DNA from: Kappaphycus alvarezii
Lineage: Eukaryota; Rhodophyta; Florideophyceae; Gigartinales; Solieriaceae
DNA length: 64,000 nt
Direction of reading: 5' to 3'
NCBI GenBank assembly: GCA_002205965.3
Contig: NADL03000604.1
Location: 1,178,001 to 1,242,000, forward strand
The position numbers and the translations under genes were made by a program. The notes beneath the pieces were generated by a model. That model saw nothing but the letters and a program-made list of their open reading frames with translations, made no database searches and was not told the origin of the DNA. Below, in pieces: positions 35,012 to 45,763 of this stretch (position 1 is its first letter; the number at the start of each line of letters is the position of its first letter).

Positions 35012-36981
35012 TTAGAACCATTGTTTCCCTCTGTATATCCCGTCGATGACTTCGGGATCCCCTGCCGATCCCGTCCCTTGTATCTCAGATATACCCTCGC
35101 TGTCAGTACCACTTTCACTTTGTCCCTGTCCCGCATTTTCATCTGTGTCCGGATCCCGCGGATTTATCCTCTCTTCCTTCAAGCCGCGAACCTCACTTAT
35201 TCCCATCGCGCTAGCATAATTGTCTGTCATCATATTATGAGTTTGCCACTCCTCGTGGGTTGAAACTAATCTCTTTAAGAGCTGTACAAGCTGCGGTTCG
35301 CCGCGTTTGGCCTCATACGCGTTGTACACCTCCGATGTAATGGCCTCCAGGGAGACGCTCTCTGTAACGGAATGGAACGCATCACCTATGAAATCCTCAA
35401 ACGATTGTAATTCTCCCGATGGCGCTGGTTTGTCTATCACTCGCGTGTGTCTGATCCTCTTATCTCCTCCATGTCGACTTCGCCTTCCTTCTACATCAGT
35501 GCTAGATGCCTTTTTTTGTCCGCAACCTTGTTCCCTCTGACGTTTAGGCCTGCCCTCGATCTTTTCCAAGTCCGAAGCAAACACGAGAAGCGTTGAGATC
35601 TCCATCAAATATGGGAGAAATTCGGGGTAGCGCTGTGCCAAAGGTCCTAACTTTTGTTGCGAGATGTCGTTGGCCGCTGGGAAGTCACCACATCGAATAA
35701 AACGCAACATTTGACATTGAGCGATTCGAAAATCCAATACCGGGGCACTCTCTGACACAGCGGGATCTACTTGCTGAACAGCTTTCAAGAAGTCATCAAA
35801 GTGGTCATTCTCGGCCAAACTGCGTAATTTGCGTAAAACGGAGAACATTTCGAGGGAAGTTGAGGAGATTAGATGCCTCGAGATGACAATGCGATGTGGC
35901 GACGATAATGCGGGATATTCTTCTTGACTTCCCTGGGAAGGAGCATGCTCAGCTGTTTCACAGACATCAAGGCCCCGTGCGGCGCAGTAGTCAGCGACGA
36001 GGGCGCGCAGGCGGGTGCGGTTAATGACGACACGACCAAGTTCGTTTCGAAGGGCTGCAGTGACATCACCGTCGGTAAAGTGGAGACTCTCGATGGAATC
36101 CTGACGGGAAATATTGACGCGCTCGGGGAGAGCTTGGACGTCGGCCTCCCTGTATTCTGCGCGGTGTGAAAACTTTTTGGTCGAGGCAGATCTGTTTCCC
36201 AGGTTATTCTGGTGGCCCTATCGTTAGAAGTTGGTGTGCAGAGCAAAAGGTCGCAAATGAGATGGTCCAGGGGATCGAGAGTTTGGCCGGGAGTGATGAC
36301 GGGGGACTTGAATTGAATGTAAATCAGCAGAAGGTACCGAACAAGGAAGGAGAAACGCGACTCGCGTGCACAGACGTTCATACGGGTAACGGAAACGAGT
36401 TCGTCGGCTAGTTGTTGTCGACGTTTTTGAATTGCAGCCAAGGTACTGGCGCATTCGGGATAAGCAAAGAGCATCATGGATTCTGTGAACTGCGAGTAGG
36501 CCTCGGGGAATGCGTTGAGTGCAAAACCGGCAAGCTGTTGCGAATATCTGAGGGCATGCTGAAGAGCAGTGTTATGTGCATCAGGGTTCTTGTTATGCGG
36601 AATGTTTTCAGCAATATGGAGTAATTCAAACATCTTGTGAACACGAATGTTGAGTTGGAGACGAGGGTCACTGATGGGATGCTGCGTGACGGTCTCCGCA
36701 ATTTGACACGCGGAGTCAATAGAGCCGGCCATGACAAGGTCGCGAAGCCGATGAAGGCCATAGATGATTTGATGGTCCGCGGGAGGGTTGGGTATGGACG
36801 TGGGGTTGCGATAGCATCTTGAGCAGAGGTACTCAAAGCGAATGTGATCGGTGGTGAAGTTGTCGAGGACATGCAAATGAATCATGTGATGGGCATACGA
36901 GGGAAGGAGGGAGAAGGCGCGACCAAGGATGTTGTCGTCTTTAGGCTTGGACGGGAAATTGAGAATACCAGGCCCTGACAT
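35012..36981 (-). CDS. LisH/CTLH/CRA protein with two CTLH modules (RanBPM/GID-type); two apparent frameshifts
   Basis: A minus-strand gene starting at the ATG at 36981 (the upstream GTG-initiated extension is not needed). Part 1 (36981 to about 36178) has a CTLH-like segment, LRDLVMAGSIDSACQIAETV, then a CRA-like segment with FPEAYSQFTESMMLFAYPE. The frame then shifts at a T5 run (36174-36178). Part 2 continues in a second frame: KKFSHRAEYREADV, ESLHFTDGDVTAALRNELG, then a LisH-like INRTRLRALVADYCAARGL. A second shift near 35937-35942 leads to part 3: MFSVLRKLRSL, NDHFDDFLKAVQQVDP and FRIAQCQMLRFIRCGDFPAA, a second CTLH, followed by a CRA-like stretch, a basic Lys/Arg linker and an acidic C-terminus. 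Proteins of this class build the GID/CTLH E3 ligase. Base slips in an otherwise conserved gene suggest assembly errors or recent inactivation; introns are a less likely explanation. Two adjacent genes is the alternative. Confidence 0.65.
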
Positions 36982-36999
36982 GGATTCGCGGACGGTCAA

Positions 37000-38599
37000 T
37001 CGTGCGGTCACCTGTGGGAAACGGGGCTTGAAATCATGGGTAGAACACCATCCTTTCTAGTTTCAACAGCTGTGCACCCGAGGTGGTATGCTAAAGGACA
37101 GTCTGTGCAAGATTGCTGCTGACGCTTCAGTGCACAGGACGGCTTAGTATTGTACTGCGCAGGAAAGTAAATTACATTACAGTACAAGTACAGCACAGCT
37201 CAGTACTGTACATGGTATTTTCGACGAGAAGTTTTTCCTTTTTCATTACAGTGCATGTAACCCCACAAAACATTCTTTGACAACCCTTTTTTTTTGTACA
37301 GTAGCTGTACTTTACTGTAATTAGGCTGATGCAGCCACATATATTGAACAGTAGTACTTTGAACTGTTAAGTACTCTAGTACTGTAATGTTCAGTATACT
37401 GTACTTTTCACTTTAATTTGTATGTGCAACACAGTGAAGTCGTTGCAACATTAATTTTGAATATGGTGACTAAATTCTGCGTGTTGCGGGGCACGACAAA
37501 TTACAGACGCCGCACATAGTGGACCAAATAGCGTAGCAGAGTTTCTGGTACAGACGAGTCTTCACTCCCCCCGTAGAACAGCCGCTGCGAGACGCGACAG
37601 CTGCCGTGTACTTCTCTATGACCTTCGACGTTGTCTCAGAAGGTGATCCAAGCGAGTCAAAAGCAGTGTTACCGTACTATTATACAGTGAATACTGTACG
37701 AGCGGCCGTGTCCAATCGCGGGCCACGACGGAGGTGACTTGGCATGTCCGATGAGTATGCTCTATTCTTACAAGTACGTCGACAGGTGGCAGTACAGTAC
37801 TATTGTACAGTACGGTACTGTTGTGGAAATGAGACCCTATACGCGCACTGTACGAACAGCTAAATGGTCCCACAAGGCAGAATACGGGACCGTTCGGAGC
37901 AGCTAAGCATAAGCATGCTTCAAATAAACGTTCATGAATTGTATTTGCTATGCACTTTGATGTCTGTAAGGAAGGTCATGTACTGTACTGTAGTGTTACC
38001 CATCAGCGACGACTTATCCCACATAACGCATCAGCCGCGTGGATATAACCGACCACATCTTCCATGCATTAAAATAACCCAAAAATTCCCCCTCTGATGT
38101 GAATTCCTGAACACTGTTCTTCACCGATGCTGGGTTAACAAGCTAGCTGTTAGTTCCACACGCGCTGCAGGATGCTGGAAGATACCACCTCTGTGGTATA
38201 TGTCTGGATCCACAAAAGGTGGATGACGAAATGCAAGCTGTTGCTTGCAGGCCCAAGGAGCTATGGAAAATGCTACTATCTCACCCTCAGGCTGGGTGAA
38301 GAATCAAGCTATTAGAGTCACATCTGCTGCAGGGTGTTGAATTCGATACTTCACGGAAAGGTCAATGCCGGGATAAATGCGTACGCAGGAACAAATGTAC
38401 TCATGAATAATGAGCGACGAGACCACTGCAGTGGAAAATGCTATGATCTACTATGGTGGGTTCCATGCCAATGCAAGAAGCGGAACAAATGCCACCATGC
38501 ATCTGAAAACTGATAGAGATAGCGAGATAGGGGGCGTTTAGTCTCCCTACATAAGCGACACGAGCGATGGCACACGAGTAAAGATAGAAGTGGGACGAG
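37000..38599. other. Upstream region with GTAC palindromes and a LINE-tail relic
   Basis: No intact gene. GTAC/TACTG words cluster at 37140-37210, 37300-37400, 37788-37820 and 37979-37992. On the minus strand, about 37600-37475 reads KLCYAIW-type tail sequence like the LINE tail at 3575-3738; the nucleotide match includes TGTTGCGGG and GTGGACCAAAT. It suggests another small LINE 3' relic. The start of the CTLH gene promoter presumably lies in the first few hundred bases. Confidence 0.4.
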
Positions 38600-38945
38600 A
38601 CAGGACCGAAGCCCAGCACTTGTATAAGGATGGCTCTACTACTCGAACAAGGTTTGCGAAGTCCTCCGTACCCTGCCGCACTCAAATCTTCCGTCATTTT
38701 GACGGACTGCGAGGGGTTGTGGTCTTCACAGCCTTGCGGGCTTGTCGTCAAGCTCTCTCGTCCGGAGTTCTCGCCGTTATCGTCGCCGTCTCTATCTATA
38801 AGCCTATGTGCTTACAGCGGGAGTTTTTTAAGCCTTCTGAATCCCGGTTCAGGTGGTGGAGTTTTCTTCCGGTCCCTTTTTCGCTTGAGTGGGCAATCGG
38901 TTCAGCCATTGCCCGGAGTCGTCCGTCTAGCAGAACCCGAGGTCC
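38600..38945 (+). repeat. Diverged copy of the structured repeat family (copy C), single arm
   Basis: Aligns with the plus strand of 4550-4905 over about 340 bp. Landmarks in order are CCCAGCAC, CTCTACTCGAACAAGG, CGTACCCTGCCGCACT, a hairpin at 38690-38706 (TCCGTCA, TTT, TGACGGA), GCGAGGGG, a hairpin at 38797-38816 (TATAAGC...GCTTACA), GGTGGTGGAGTTTTCTTCC, CGGTTCAGCC and GTCTAGCAG. Only one arm is present and no matching inverted arm was found nearby. Open frames here (38590-38952, 38630-39004 plus) are not conserved with the other copies. Confidence 0.7.
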
Positions 38946-39156
38946 TGTGTAGTGCGGACATGTCTTCAAACAATAAACCGTCATTCTTCTTCTTCTTGTG
39001 CTGAATCAGTATCCGACCCCCAGACCGAAGAAAACAATCAAATACCACAGTGCTTTACAGTACCCCCCACGTACAGTGGGTGAATTATACCACATGAATC
39101 GCGATCACAACGATTTAACAACTGTACAGTGCGACCCGTAATAAAGTGGCTGCCTG

Positions 39157-39472
39157 TGTTGACAGCCCTGCACTGTATGGCGCTGTAATTACCGTACTGT
39201 GTGCAGCGCTGTAACTTCGGCCCATTCGCGCCGTTGTTCAGTACTTATGCCTTGACTCCCTCGGCACTGTCTTGTAGATGAGGGATAGGGAGGAATTGCC
39301 TAGTTATCCGTGCGGCGCACTTTACTGGTATCCTTCGCTACTCGTCCTTATCCTCTAGCCTTCTTATTACTCCCTAGTCAACTATCATTTTCATTCTAGT
39401 CCCAAATCGCACAATCCTCCGCAAAGGGCTCTTACCCTTTGTAGTGTCACGAGAGACCCGTGTGGTACCACA
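39157..39472 (+). repeat. 5' LTR of the copia element
   Basis: Starts TGTTGACAG and ends GTGTGGTACCACA. It matches 42826-43140 throughout with scattered substitutions (for example GGTACCACA versus GGTGCCACA), so insertion is not recent. Confidence 0.9.
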
Positions 39473-39484
39473 ATCAGGATTCGC
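39463..39484 (+). promoter_or_regulatory. Possible tRNA primer-binding site straddling the LTR end
   Basis: The strand from 39463 reads TGGTACCACA then ATCAGGATTCGC. Its complement resembles a tRNA 3' end: a TGCGAAT loop close to the standard TTCGAAT, a stem, an acceptor strand and CCA. It overlaps the last 10 bases of the LTR, which is abnormal for a primer site. It may be a coincidence or an unusual priming arrangement. Confidence 0.3.
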
Positions 39485-39507
39485 ACCCCGCGAACTCGTG
39501 AAACAAG

Positions 39508-39960
39508 ATGACCCCTACTCCCCGCATTGATGCACGCCGATCAACTTTCTCTCGGATCAAGCTCTTCGCCGACAAGTACAAGCCGTCGGATGGGACCGAG
39601 AGGAAGTTGCTGGATGTATTTCAACTCGTGTTAGCACTGAACCCGATCGGAGGAGAAAACCCACCCGAAGAAATTACGTCGTCCATCAAAATGCTTCTTC
39701 CTCCGGTTTAATCTTTGGTCTCCGATGATATGTTTGGAAAACCACCGATCACTTCTCGGCTTCTCAAGAACATTAGCGACCTGTATCAGTGCCTTGCGCT
39801 AAAAGGAGACGTCATCTCCGCAGTAGATGATGCCACCCTACAATAGAACCAAATGCAACGGCTTTTGTCTGGCTCGCATGCGTAGCCACCGACAGCAGAG
39901 ATCAAGCGAAAGATTTAGCGAAGACAATCATAGCTCGCTACAAGAATTTTTTTGAACTGC
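39508..39960 (+). pseudogene. copia gag-like 5' region
   Basis: The first ATG-led frame after the LTR (39508-39711) reads MTPTPRIDARRSTFSRIKLF and contains a Lys-rich helix-forming segment. The same phase continues after a stop with SRLLKNISDLYQCLALKGDV. Its position right after the LTR and its helical character fit a capsid N-terminus. No zinc knuckle is seen. Stops truncate it. Confidence 0.45.
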
Positions 39961-40069
39961 CGCTGGAGAACGGGACGTTGGCTCCACCGCACTCGACAAT
40001 TCAGGCTTCAAAACAGTCACCTCAAACCACAGTCAACCCGGTCCAACACCCCTCGCAACCGCCCCATCA

Positions 40070-40818
40070 CTTCTTACGAAACACCGCAAACTGCGCTCCG
40101 ACTATCCAGATGCCCCTCAGAACGTCCTTCTTGCCTTATCCGTTAAGGCGGTGAATGAATCGCTTGGACCAGAGGGTCTCGTACCCTCAGCTCTTGTCTT
40201 CGGGGAATACCCGTCCATTCGAGTTTTTGGTGAGCAAACAATGCCTAGGTCCTCTCTTCAACACCGTTCGATCTTCTCCACCACAAAACGTCAACAAATG
40301 GAGAAGGAGATGGCCCGCCCTCGCATACAAAGTGCCCTAATCGAAAAAGTTTCCCCCTCAGCTGACATCACTGTTGAGGTTGGAAGTCAGGCGTTGGTGT
40401 GGCGAGAGGATCAAGTTGCCAACCGCATGGCGAATGGACTGGCCTGTGGCGCATAACTGCTGTGGATCGCGCAAAGAAACTAGTTTATGTTACTGACGAG
40501 CAATCAAACTCGGACCCCTCTTCGTTTGGCTTTGCACAGGTCGAACCTTTCAAAACTCCCGCTGATGCATCCAGTTCATTCTTTCTGGATTTGCATCGCT
40601 CTTTGTATCAGCATCAGTCCCCCGTGGGTTTATCGGATGGCCACTTTTTGCCACTTACAGAGATCCTCGACCCCCGTGATCTACGCCGCTCATCTCTTGA
40701 GATGAACGTGGCGAAGCGCAAGAGATCAAAGGAATTCTTGACTGCGGGACTTTTGGGATCATACTCAAAGAGGTCGTCCCTCTCGATGGAAACGTGCTAC
40801 GTGGCCGCTTTATACTAG
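40070..40818 (+). pseudogene. copia integrase C-terminal region
   Basis: In shifting frames the plus strand reads NVLLALSVKAVNESLGPEGLVPSALVFGE, the stretch after the integrase catalytic core (vkA.N.t.gp.gl.P..LvFG). A VWREDQVANRM region follows, corresponding to the domain where the tether to chromatin lies. The second copia fossil at 56.9-57.2 kb has the matching sequence SLSVKAMKDNMNPDSL, showing the two belong to related families. The catalytic DDE part of the integrase is missing. Confidence 0.65.
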
Positions 40819-41545
40819 CTTTCAAGTCTACTGAAGATAGCGATGTAAGATTTAAGGCGCGCTATACGTCATTGGGGTGCATAGCGATAAGATGAAACGA
40901 ATGATGCTTCATAACGCGCAAACACTCCAACCAACATCGATCAGGTTAATCCCTGCGCTCGCTGCAGCCCATAAGTTCCAAGTTTGGACTTCTGATGTAC
41001 GACAGGCTTACTTATAATCTGCTGCCCCTTTCTGGCGAGACGTATACATCAAGGATGTCGCCCCGGAGTTCTCCATATCCGCTGACCAGTGCCTGCAAAT
41101 CTTGAAGCCTATCTACGGTCTTTGCGATGCAGGAGATTTATGGTTCCAAACAATTGACTATCACAACCGCAAGGACCTCTCCTTGAAACATATGCGCTCT
41201 GATCAGGCCCTCTATGTGGCCACGAAAGACGGATCAATCCAAGGTTTTACTGGTACCTACGTGGATGACATGCTGAGAGCTGAGAACGAAGAATTCAGAG
41301 AGCAAGTCAATAAAACGTCTCACAGCTTTGACATGGCCCAAGATGAGACTCCGCCTGTTAATTTCACAGGCTTTTACATTGCATTAGATAAGAATTACAT
41401 CCTGAAAATGGAACAAAATTTTTACATCCAACGCATGCAGCCACTTTCACCAGACGCGGACTTCTCGAGTTTCGCATCTCTTCGTTTGAAACTCGCTTGG
41501 CTTTCGAATACGCGCCCGGATCTCATGTATGAAGTTTCTCAATAG
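40819..41545 (+). pseudogene. copia reverse transcriptase
   Basis: From about 40830 the reading gives SDVRQAYL, a stop where Gln is expected, then RDVYIKDVAPEF and CLQILKPIYGLCDAGDLWF. The catalytic YVDDM follows at 41258-41272, then FTGFYIALDKNYILKMEQNFYIQRM. This is the copia RT order. The ATG-led frame 41102-41545 covers the part from KPIYGLCDAG onward without a stop. The final segment LKLAWLSNTRPDLMYEVSQ is the RT-RNase H connection (caW....RPDi.y.vs). Upstream frameshifts disable it. Confidence 0.8.
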
Positions 41546-42245
41546 ACACAGGTCTCCGCGGATAAGTTTCGAGAAGGACACAGCCCTTATACTAAGTTCA
41601 CGAATCGTACCGTTGACTACGCCAAGAAAAATGCACTTGGAATTACATTCCGGGACCACGAACCAAGCTCTTTTCAGCTCATCGGCTATTCGGATGCATC
41701 TTTTGCTATGAACCACGATGCCACCTCGCACTTGGGTACATCGTTTCCTGGCGGACAGCACAGGTGGTGCAATCCCAGTTGTTTTCATATCGTACGAGGC
41801 ACACAGTGTTGTTCTTTCTGCACTAGTGGCCGATATGATCGCGTTTGCGGACATGTTTGATGAGGTTCACACCATCGCTGAAAAATTCGCGCGTTGCACC
41901 CATCCTTTATAGTCCCTGTCAGACTCTACACCGACAACAAAGGCTTGTTCGACGTTATCTGTAAAGGGTCTCGGACATTTGAAAAGAATGCTGGATATAG
42001 CTGCCGCTCGCGAAGGATTCAGACTAATGCTGGATATAGCTGCCGCTCGCGAAGGATTCAGGAACTTCGAAATTTCTGACGTCGGCTTCGTTCGCATCGC
42101 TGACAATCTGGCTGGAAGACTGAAGAAGACCATGAATCAAGTGGCACCGCGGGAAGTGCTACTGTCTGGCACACTGAGCCCCAGAGTTGAAAAACGGATC
42201 ATTCGTAAGAAGAAACCCGAGGATGAGTGTAAGATCTGCATTTAA
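41546..42245 (+). pseudogene. copia RNase H with 39-bp internal duplication
   Basis: Frames read YSDASFAMNHDATSHLGYIV-like sequence (the first Asp of RNase H in SDASFA), FISYEAHSVVLSALVADM (family S.k+.rV..S.laaE) and LYTDNKGLFDVICKGS, then DIAAAREGFRNFEISDVGFVR. A 36-bp word is repeated at 41987-42022 and 42026-42061 (period 39), giving an in-frame repeat of RMLDIAAAREGF. The tail KRIIRKKKPEDE follows. The tandem copy probably arose by slippage. Confidence 0.7.
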
Positions 42246-42825
42246 ATATGGCGCGCCAAAAAAAATGATCCAAGTCCGACTGTTAGTTCACTGTTTGATC
42301 ATGTTCCCCTGGCTGATAACTCGACCCCTTGGGTCTAGATGGATCATCCTTTGTCTTGTTCATTGTGTGAATGCCATGACTGTTTCTGTGCGGGTCTACG
42401 CGCTTTACCGCATGTAGGGTATCCTGCAGACCTGGTGTGACACAGCACGTCACCATACTTTGATCAAGTCTGAGTGAACTGATGTTCATTTTTATTGTCA
42501 ACCTGACTGACAACGACGCGATCCAGCAACTGTATACCGTCGAAGCTCATGGTACTTTTTCAAGTTCCGACCATGAAATTGGGAATTCATTCTATATATA
42601 CCTCGTTTTCTGTTTTGGAATTATTACACGATAGATACTCAATGAAGTAAAGTTTTATCCAAGCTCGAGCCTCGAGGCTGGCCCCTTTTCGAATTACAGT
42701 GCTGCTGTCTGTCAAAATGGAAATATCATGCGGCAGAGCGGAATATTTGGCAGCCTCATGCACTGTGGCCTCAAGTTCAATTCCTAATATGATAAACACC
42801 TCCGCGATCGTGCGACGAGGGGAAT
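42246..42825. other. copia 3' untranslated region with polypurine tract
   Basis: No coding motif. Just before the 3' LTR the sequence GACGAGGGGAAT (42814-42825) is purine-rich and in the right place to prime plus-strand synthesis. Confidence 0.6.
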
Positions 42826-43140
42826 TGATGACAAACCTGCACTGTACGGCGCTTTAATTACCGTACTGTGTGCAGCGCTGTAATTTCGCCCCATTCGCGC
42901 CGTCGTTCAGTACTTATGCCTTGACTCCCTCGGCACTGTCTTGTAGATGGGGATAAGGAGGTATTGCCTGGTAATCCGTGCGGCGCACTTTACTGGTATC
43001 CTTCGCTACTCGTAGCTATCCTCTAACCTTCTTATTAATCCCTAGTCAGCTATCCTTTTCCCTCTAGTCCCACATCGCAAAATCATCCGCAAAGGGCTCT
43101 TACCCTTTATAGTGTCACGAGAGACCCGTGTGGTGCCACA
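42826..43140 (+). repeat. 3' LTR of the copia element
   Basis: Starts TGATGACAAACC and ends GTGTGGTGCCACA, followed by the GCCTG duplication. It shares blocks such as CTTGACTCCCTCGGCACTG and GCAAAGGGCTCTTACCCTTT with the 5' LTR. Confidence 0.9.
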
Positions 43141-43155
43141 GCCTGACTTCTATAC

Positions 43156-43378
43156 AGTACTGTACTGTTACAGTCCAGCACATGAACGTAGATATAAGGC
43201 TGCCCGCTCCGCCCAATCGGGCCATGAGGGAAGAAGGAAGAACGACCTACCTACTGTACCTATCTACCTACTGTACCTACCTACCTACCTACCTACTGCA
43301 CCTACTTGCTGCACCTACCTACCTACCTACTGTACCTACCTACAGTACCTGGTACCTACCTGCCTACCCCCTCACCTA
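43156..43378. repeat. GTAC run and (TACC)n simple repeat
   Basis: A GTAC/TACTG run at about 43156-43173 is followed by an imperfect (CTAC)/(TACC) tetranucleotide tract from about 43250 to 43378 with interspersed TGTACC. The two short overlapping Thr/Tyr/Leu-rich frames here are products of the repeat. Confidence 0.8.
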
Positions 43379-44567
43379 GCTAACGTATAAGACAATCGGC
43401 CTAGTTAACAGCATCAAGTACGGGACCGCGCTGCTGTCCCGGGACTTTTTATACCCGTTCACTGCTCCTGCCTCCCTCGCTTCCCTCGCTACCTCAGCGC
43501 ATACCATACTATGTACTGCACAAAAAAGACGAATGCAGTACAGTATTTCTTTGCAAAACCTGCTTTAGCACCCACGAATGATTAAAAAAATTTACAAGCC
43601 CCACGTCACCTTCGCGCGAAGCGCGCGCGTCGGCAAGCGCTATTTTTGAATGCTTTCAAACAGAGTCCGAAGTCACGGTCAGTTGAGGAAGTTTAGAGTT
43701 CGTTTCATTTCCGCGAATGTAAAGGTGGCACATTCGTCACCATGAGGGGGTCTTCGCCGGAATATTCGAGTTTCTAACCTACTACGTTTGCGGCGATCCC
43801 GCAAAAATTTGAAAAAAACTCTTCAGGTCAGGGACCAATAAAAGAAACAGTTTATTAATCGTCTCCGCTCCCGTCTCCCTCACTCTCCGCCCCTTCCAAT
43901 AGCAAACGCACAAGTCTTTCATTTATGTGAAAGCGCTATAGATGATATATCATTCCAAAAGTGCGACGCTCGATTTTATTGTCCATTATATGGTAGAGGA
44001 GCCTTTACGGAAGGAAAAGAGACCCATGTAGGCCGACAATCGTGATGCAGAACTCTTAAAACTCTGGAAAAGAACAATAGACTTTAAGGTTTGAAGGGAA
44101 TAGTGCAGATAAAGACTGCATGAAGGCAGCAGCGTATCACGTAATAGGATCAAAGCTGATAAAATGAGGAATAGAGAACAAAATATTAAGTAAGGGGGAG
44201 TCGTCACTGCAGACGACAAAAAAATAACATAACTATAAACGATTTACGTACTAGCTTTGTCAAAAGTTGTAGAACAGCGCCATGCATATTTATTGAAATT
44301 TATATAACTATTTATAAGTCAGTAGAGCTATTGGAAACACTGTATGAGCAACTTTTGTAAAGAGGGACGACGAAATGAAAATAAGAGGCTTTCGGCAACC
44401 GCTTCTAGACGGCTTGTATGGAATTGTAGTTCTAGGGGGACGAAAAACAAGAATAAAATAGTGTCAAACGGCTTGAAACGACTCATTTTGGTTAGTTCAT
44501 TGATTCTATAGATCAATGAAATACTCTATTGTATGCGTACGATTAAGTTATGTTGGAGCAGAGGACA
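43379..44567. other. No recognisable gene
   Basis: Contains a short GC palindromic patch (TTCGCGCGAAGCGCGCGCG) near 43614 and AT-rich sequence after 43900. A 77-codon minus-strand frame at 43986-44219 is hydrophobic but matches nothing I know. Confidence 0.45.
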
Positions 44568-45122
44568 TGTGTCGATTGCACGGCACTCTTCGAAAGATGA
44601 TGTACAATCAAGATTAGCAGAGGATGAATTCAGGCTGACGCAGACGCCTTGATTGACAAAGCCGTAGATATGTGTCACCATATCGACACATGCGTCTAGA
44701 AGGTGACAGATATAGCCACTGATGAAGTAAGTGACGATCTGTGTGTCATCGCAACGACAAATATGTCGATGTGGTGACACAGATACCCAATAACGATTAA
44801 TATAGAGAGCTATGTGTCGCCAATGCGATACGTAAGGTGAGGAATGTGTCGCCCGAGAGACAAAGCTCCAAAGCGGGGGGATATAAAATTGGACCTGTGT
44901 CACCTACGCGACACATATGTGTGTGTCAGCGGCACAAAACCATTACGAGAGCGGATCATTATTCTTCTGTTATGTCACACTACAACACATGCATTACGGA
45001 CGCGACGAAACATAATAATTAAAGCGTTACACATCACAGGGGCGATTCTTCTGTGTCGCATGAGCGACACAGGTATTTCGGTATTATGACACATATTTAC
45101 AACGTGTCGCTACTGCGACACA
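44568..45122. repeat. Left array: eleven palindromic units
   Basis: Units of 20 bp (7-bp arm, 6-nt centre, 7-bp arm) start at 44568, 44671, 44742, 44762, 44813, 44845, 44896, 44922, 44971, 45052 and 45103. The best preserved are 44896 (TGTGTCA/CGACACA), 45052 (perfect TGTGTCG/CGACACA) and 45103. Others have one to three arm changes; 44922 is poor. The centres differ (for example CCATAT, TCGCAA, CATGAG, CTACTG). Spacing is irregular, but many steps are near 26, 51 or 81 bp. Confidence 0.85.
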
Positions 45123-45763
45123 TATTTGAAAATTGGTGGTATTTTATTAGGAACACCTGTATGCCCCCATTTCGTCCGATTCACGCCATTAACCTCTTCA
45201 TCACCCTCCCCATCCTCATCCCCACCCGAACCCGCACCAATCCTTTCCTCACTGCTCGCCGCATTGCTACCTCCCGCGCTCTTTCGATATGTCCGAATCG
45301 CTCCCCACAACTCCATCCACACCCTAACGACCCCATTGTGACAGTCGTGCCATCACCCCACCATCAAGCCCATTTTTGTCGAACCTGTGACAGTACCCGC
45401 ACCATCACGACCTGAATTGTCACCCTCGTGCCAGCTTCCGCACCATGACGTCTCCATTTTCGTCCTCTGTAATTATATGCACAGTCACATTGTCTTTTGC
45501 CGCCCTCCTAGTACCATTTGATCCCCAATTCCCTGTCTAGTCGACCCGCTAATACCCGCATCCAAGTTCCCTCATCCGTTGGCACTGTCATTTCGCCCCA
45601 ACGTCCGTATCCGCCCCCCTCTTCTACCATTCTGCCCTTCTGACATCCTCATCACTCCAACAGCCATAACCCGCACCATCATCCCTCTCCCGCGTTGGCC
45701 TACCCCAAGCATCGTCTAATCTCCAACGTTCCAGTACAGTGGTTTGTTGGAGTAGTATTGGTG
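45123..45763. other. C-rich spacer upstream of the recombinase gene
   Basis: The plus strand is rich in CC and CACC words and encodes only biased frames (for example 45126-45341 plus; 45110-45322 and 45624-45833 minus, the latter Asp/Glu/Gly rich). It may carry the recombinase promoter. No motif stands out. Confidence 0.4.

Larger units (their letters stand above)
39152..43145 (+). mobile_element. Ty1/copia LTR retrotransposon, 3984 bp, GCCTG target duplication
   Basis: The element spans 39157-43140 and is flanked by the identical 5-bp duplication GCCTG (39152-39156 and 43141-43145). LTRs of 316 and 315 bp start TG and end CA. The interior holds a gag-like start, an integrase C-terminal part, reverse transcriptase and RNase H in copia order (integrase before RT). 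It is shorter than a full copia element. The gag region passes straight into integrase C-terminal sequence near 40070, indicating loss of protease and most of the integrase. Many stops and frameshifts show it is defective. Confidence 0.9.

Noticed and set aside
35012-35848. Treating the 3' CTLH frame as a separate gene starting at 35848
   Set aside because: LisH and linker sequence lies upstream in other frames and leads directly into it, so the frame is more likely the end of one longer gene. Two genes 20 bp apart on one strand would be unusual here.
43128-43390. Thr/Tyr/Leu-rich frames of 83-92 codons
   Set aside because: Produced by the (TACC)n and GTAC repeats, with no codon structure of a real gene.
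44568-45122. Palindrome array considered as a CRISPR array
   Set aside because: Units are short, decayed and irregularly spaced, the spacers are not uniform in length, no cas genes are present, and the context is eukaryotic.
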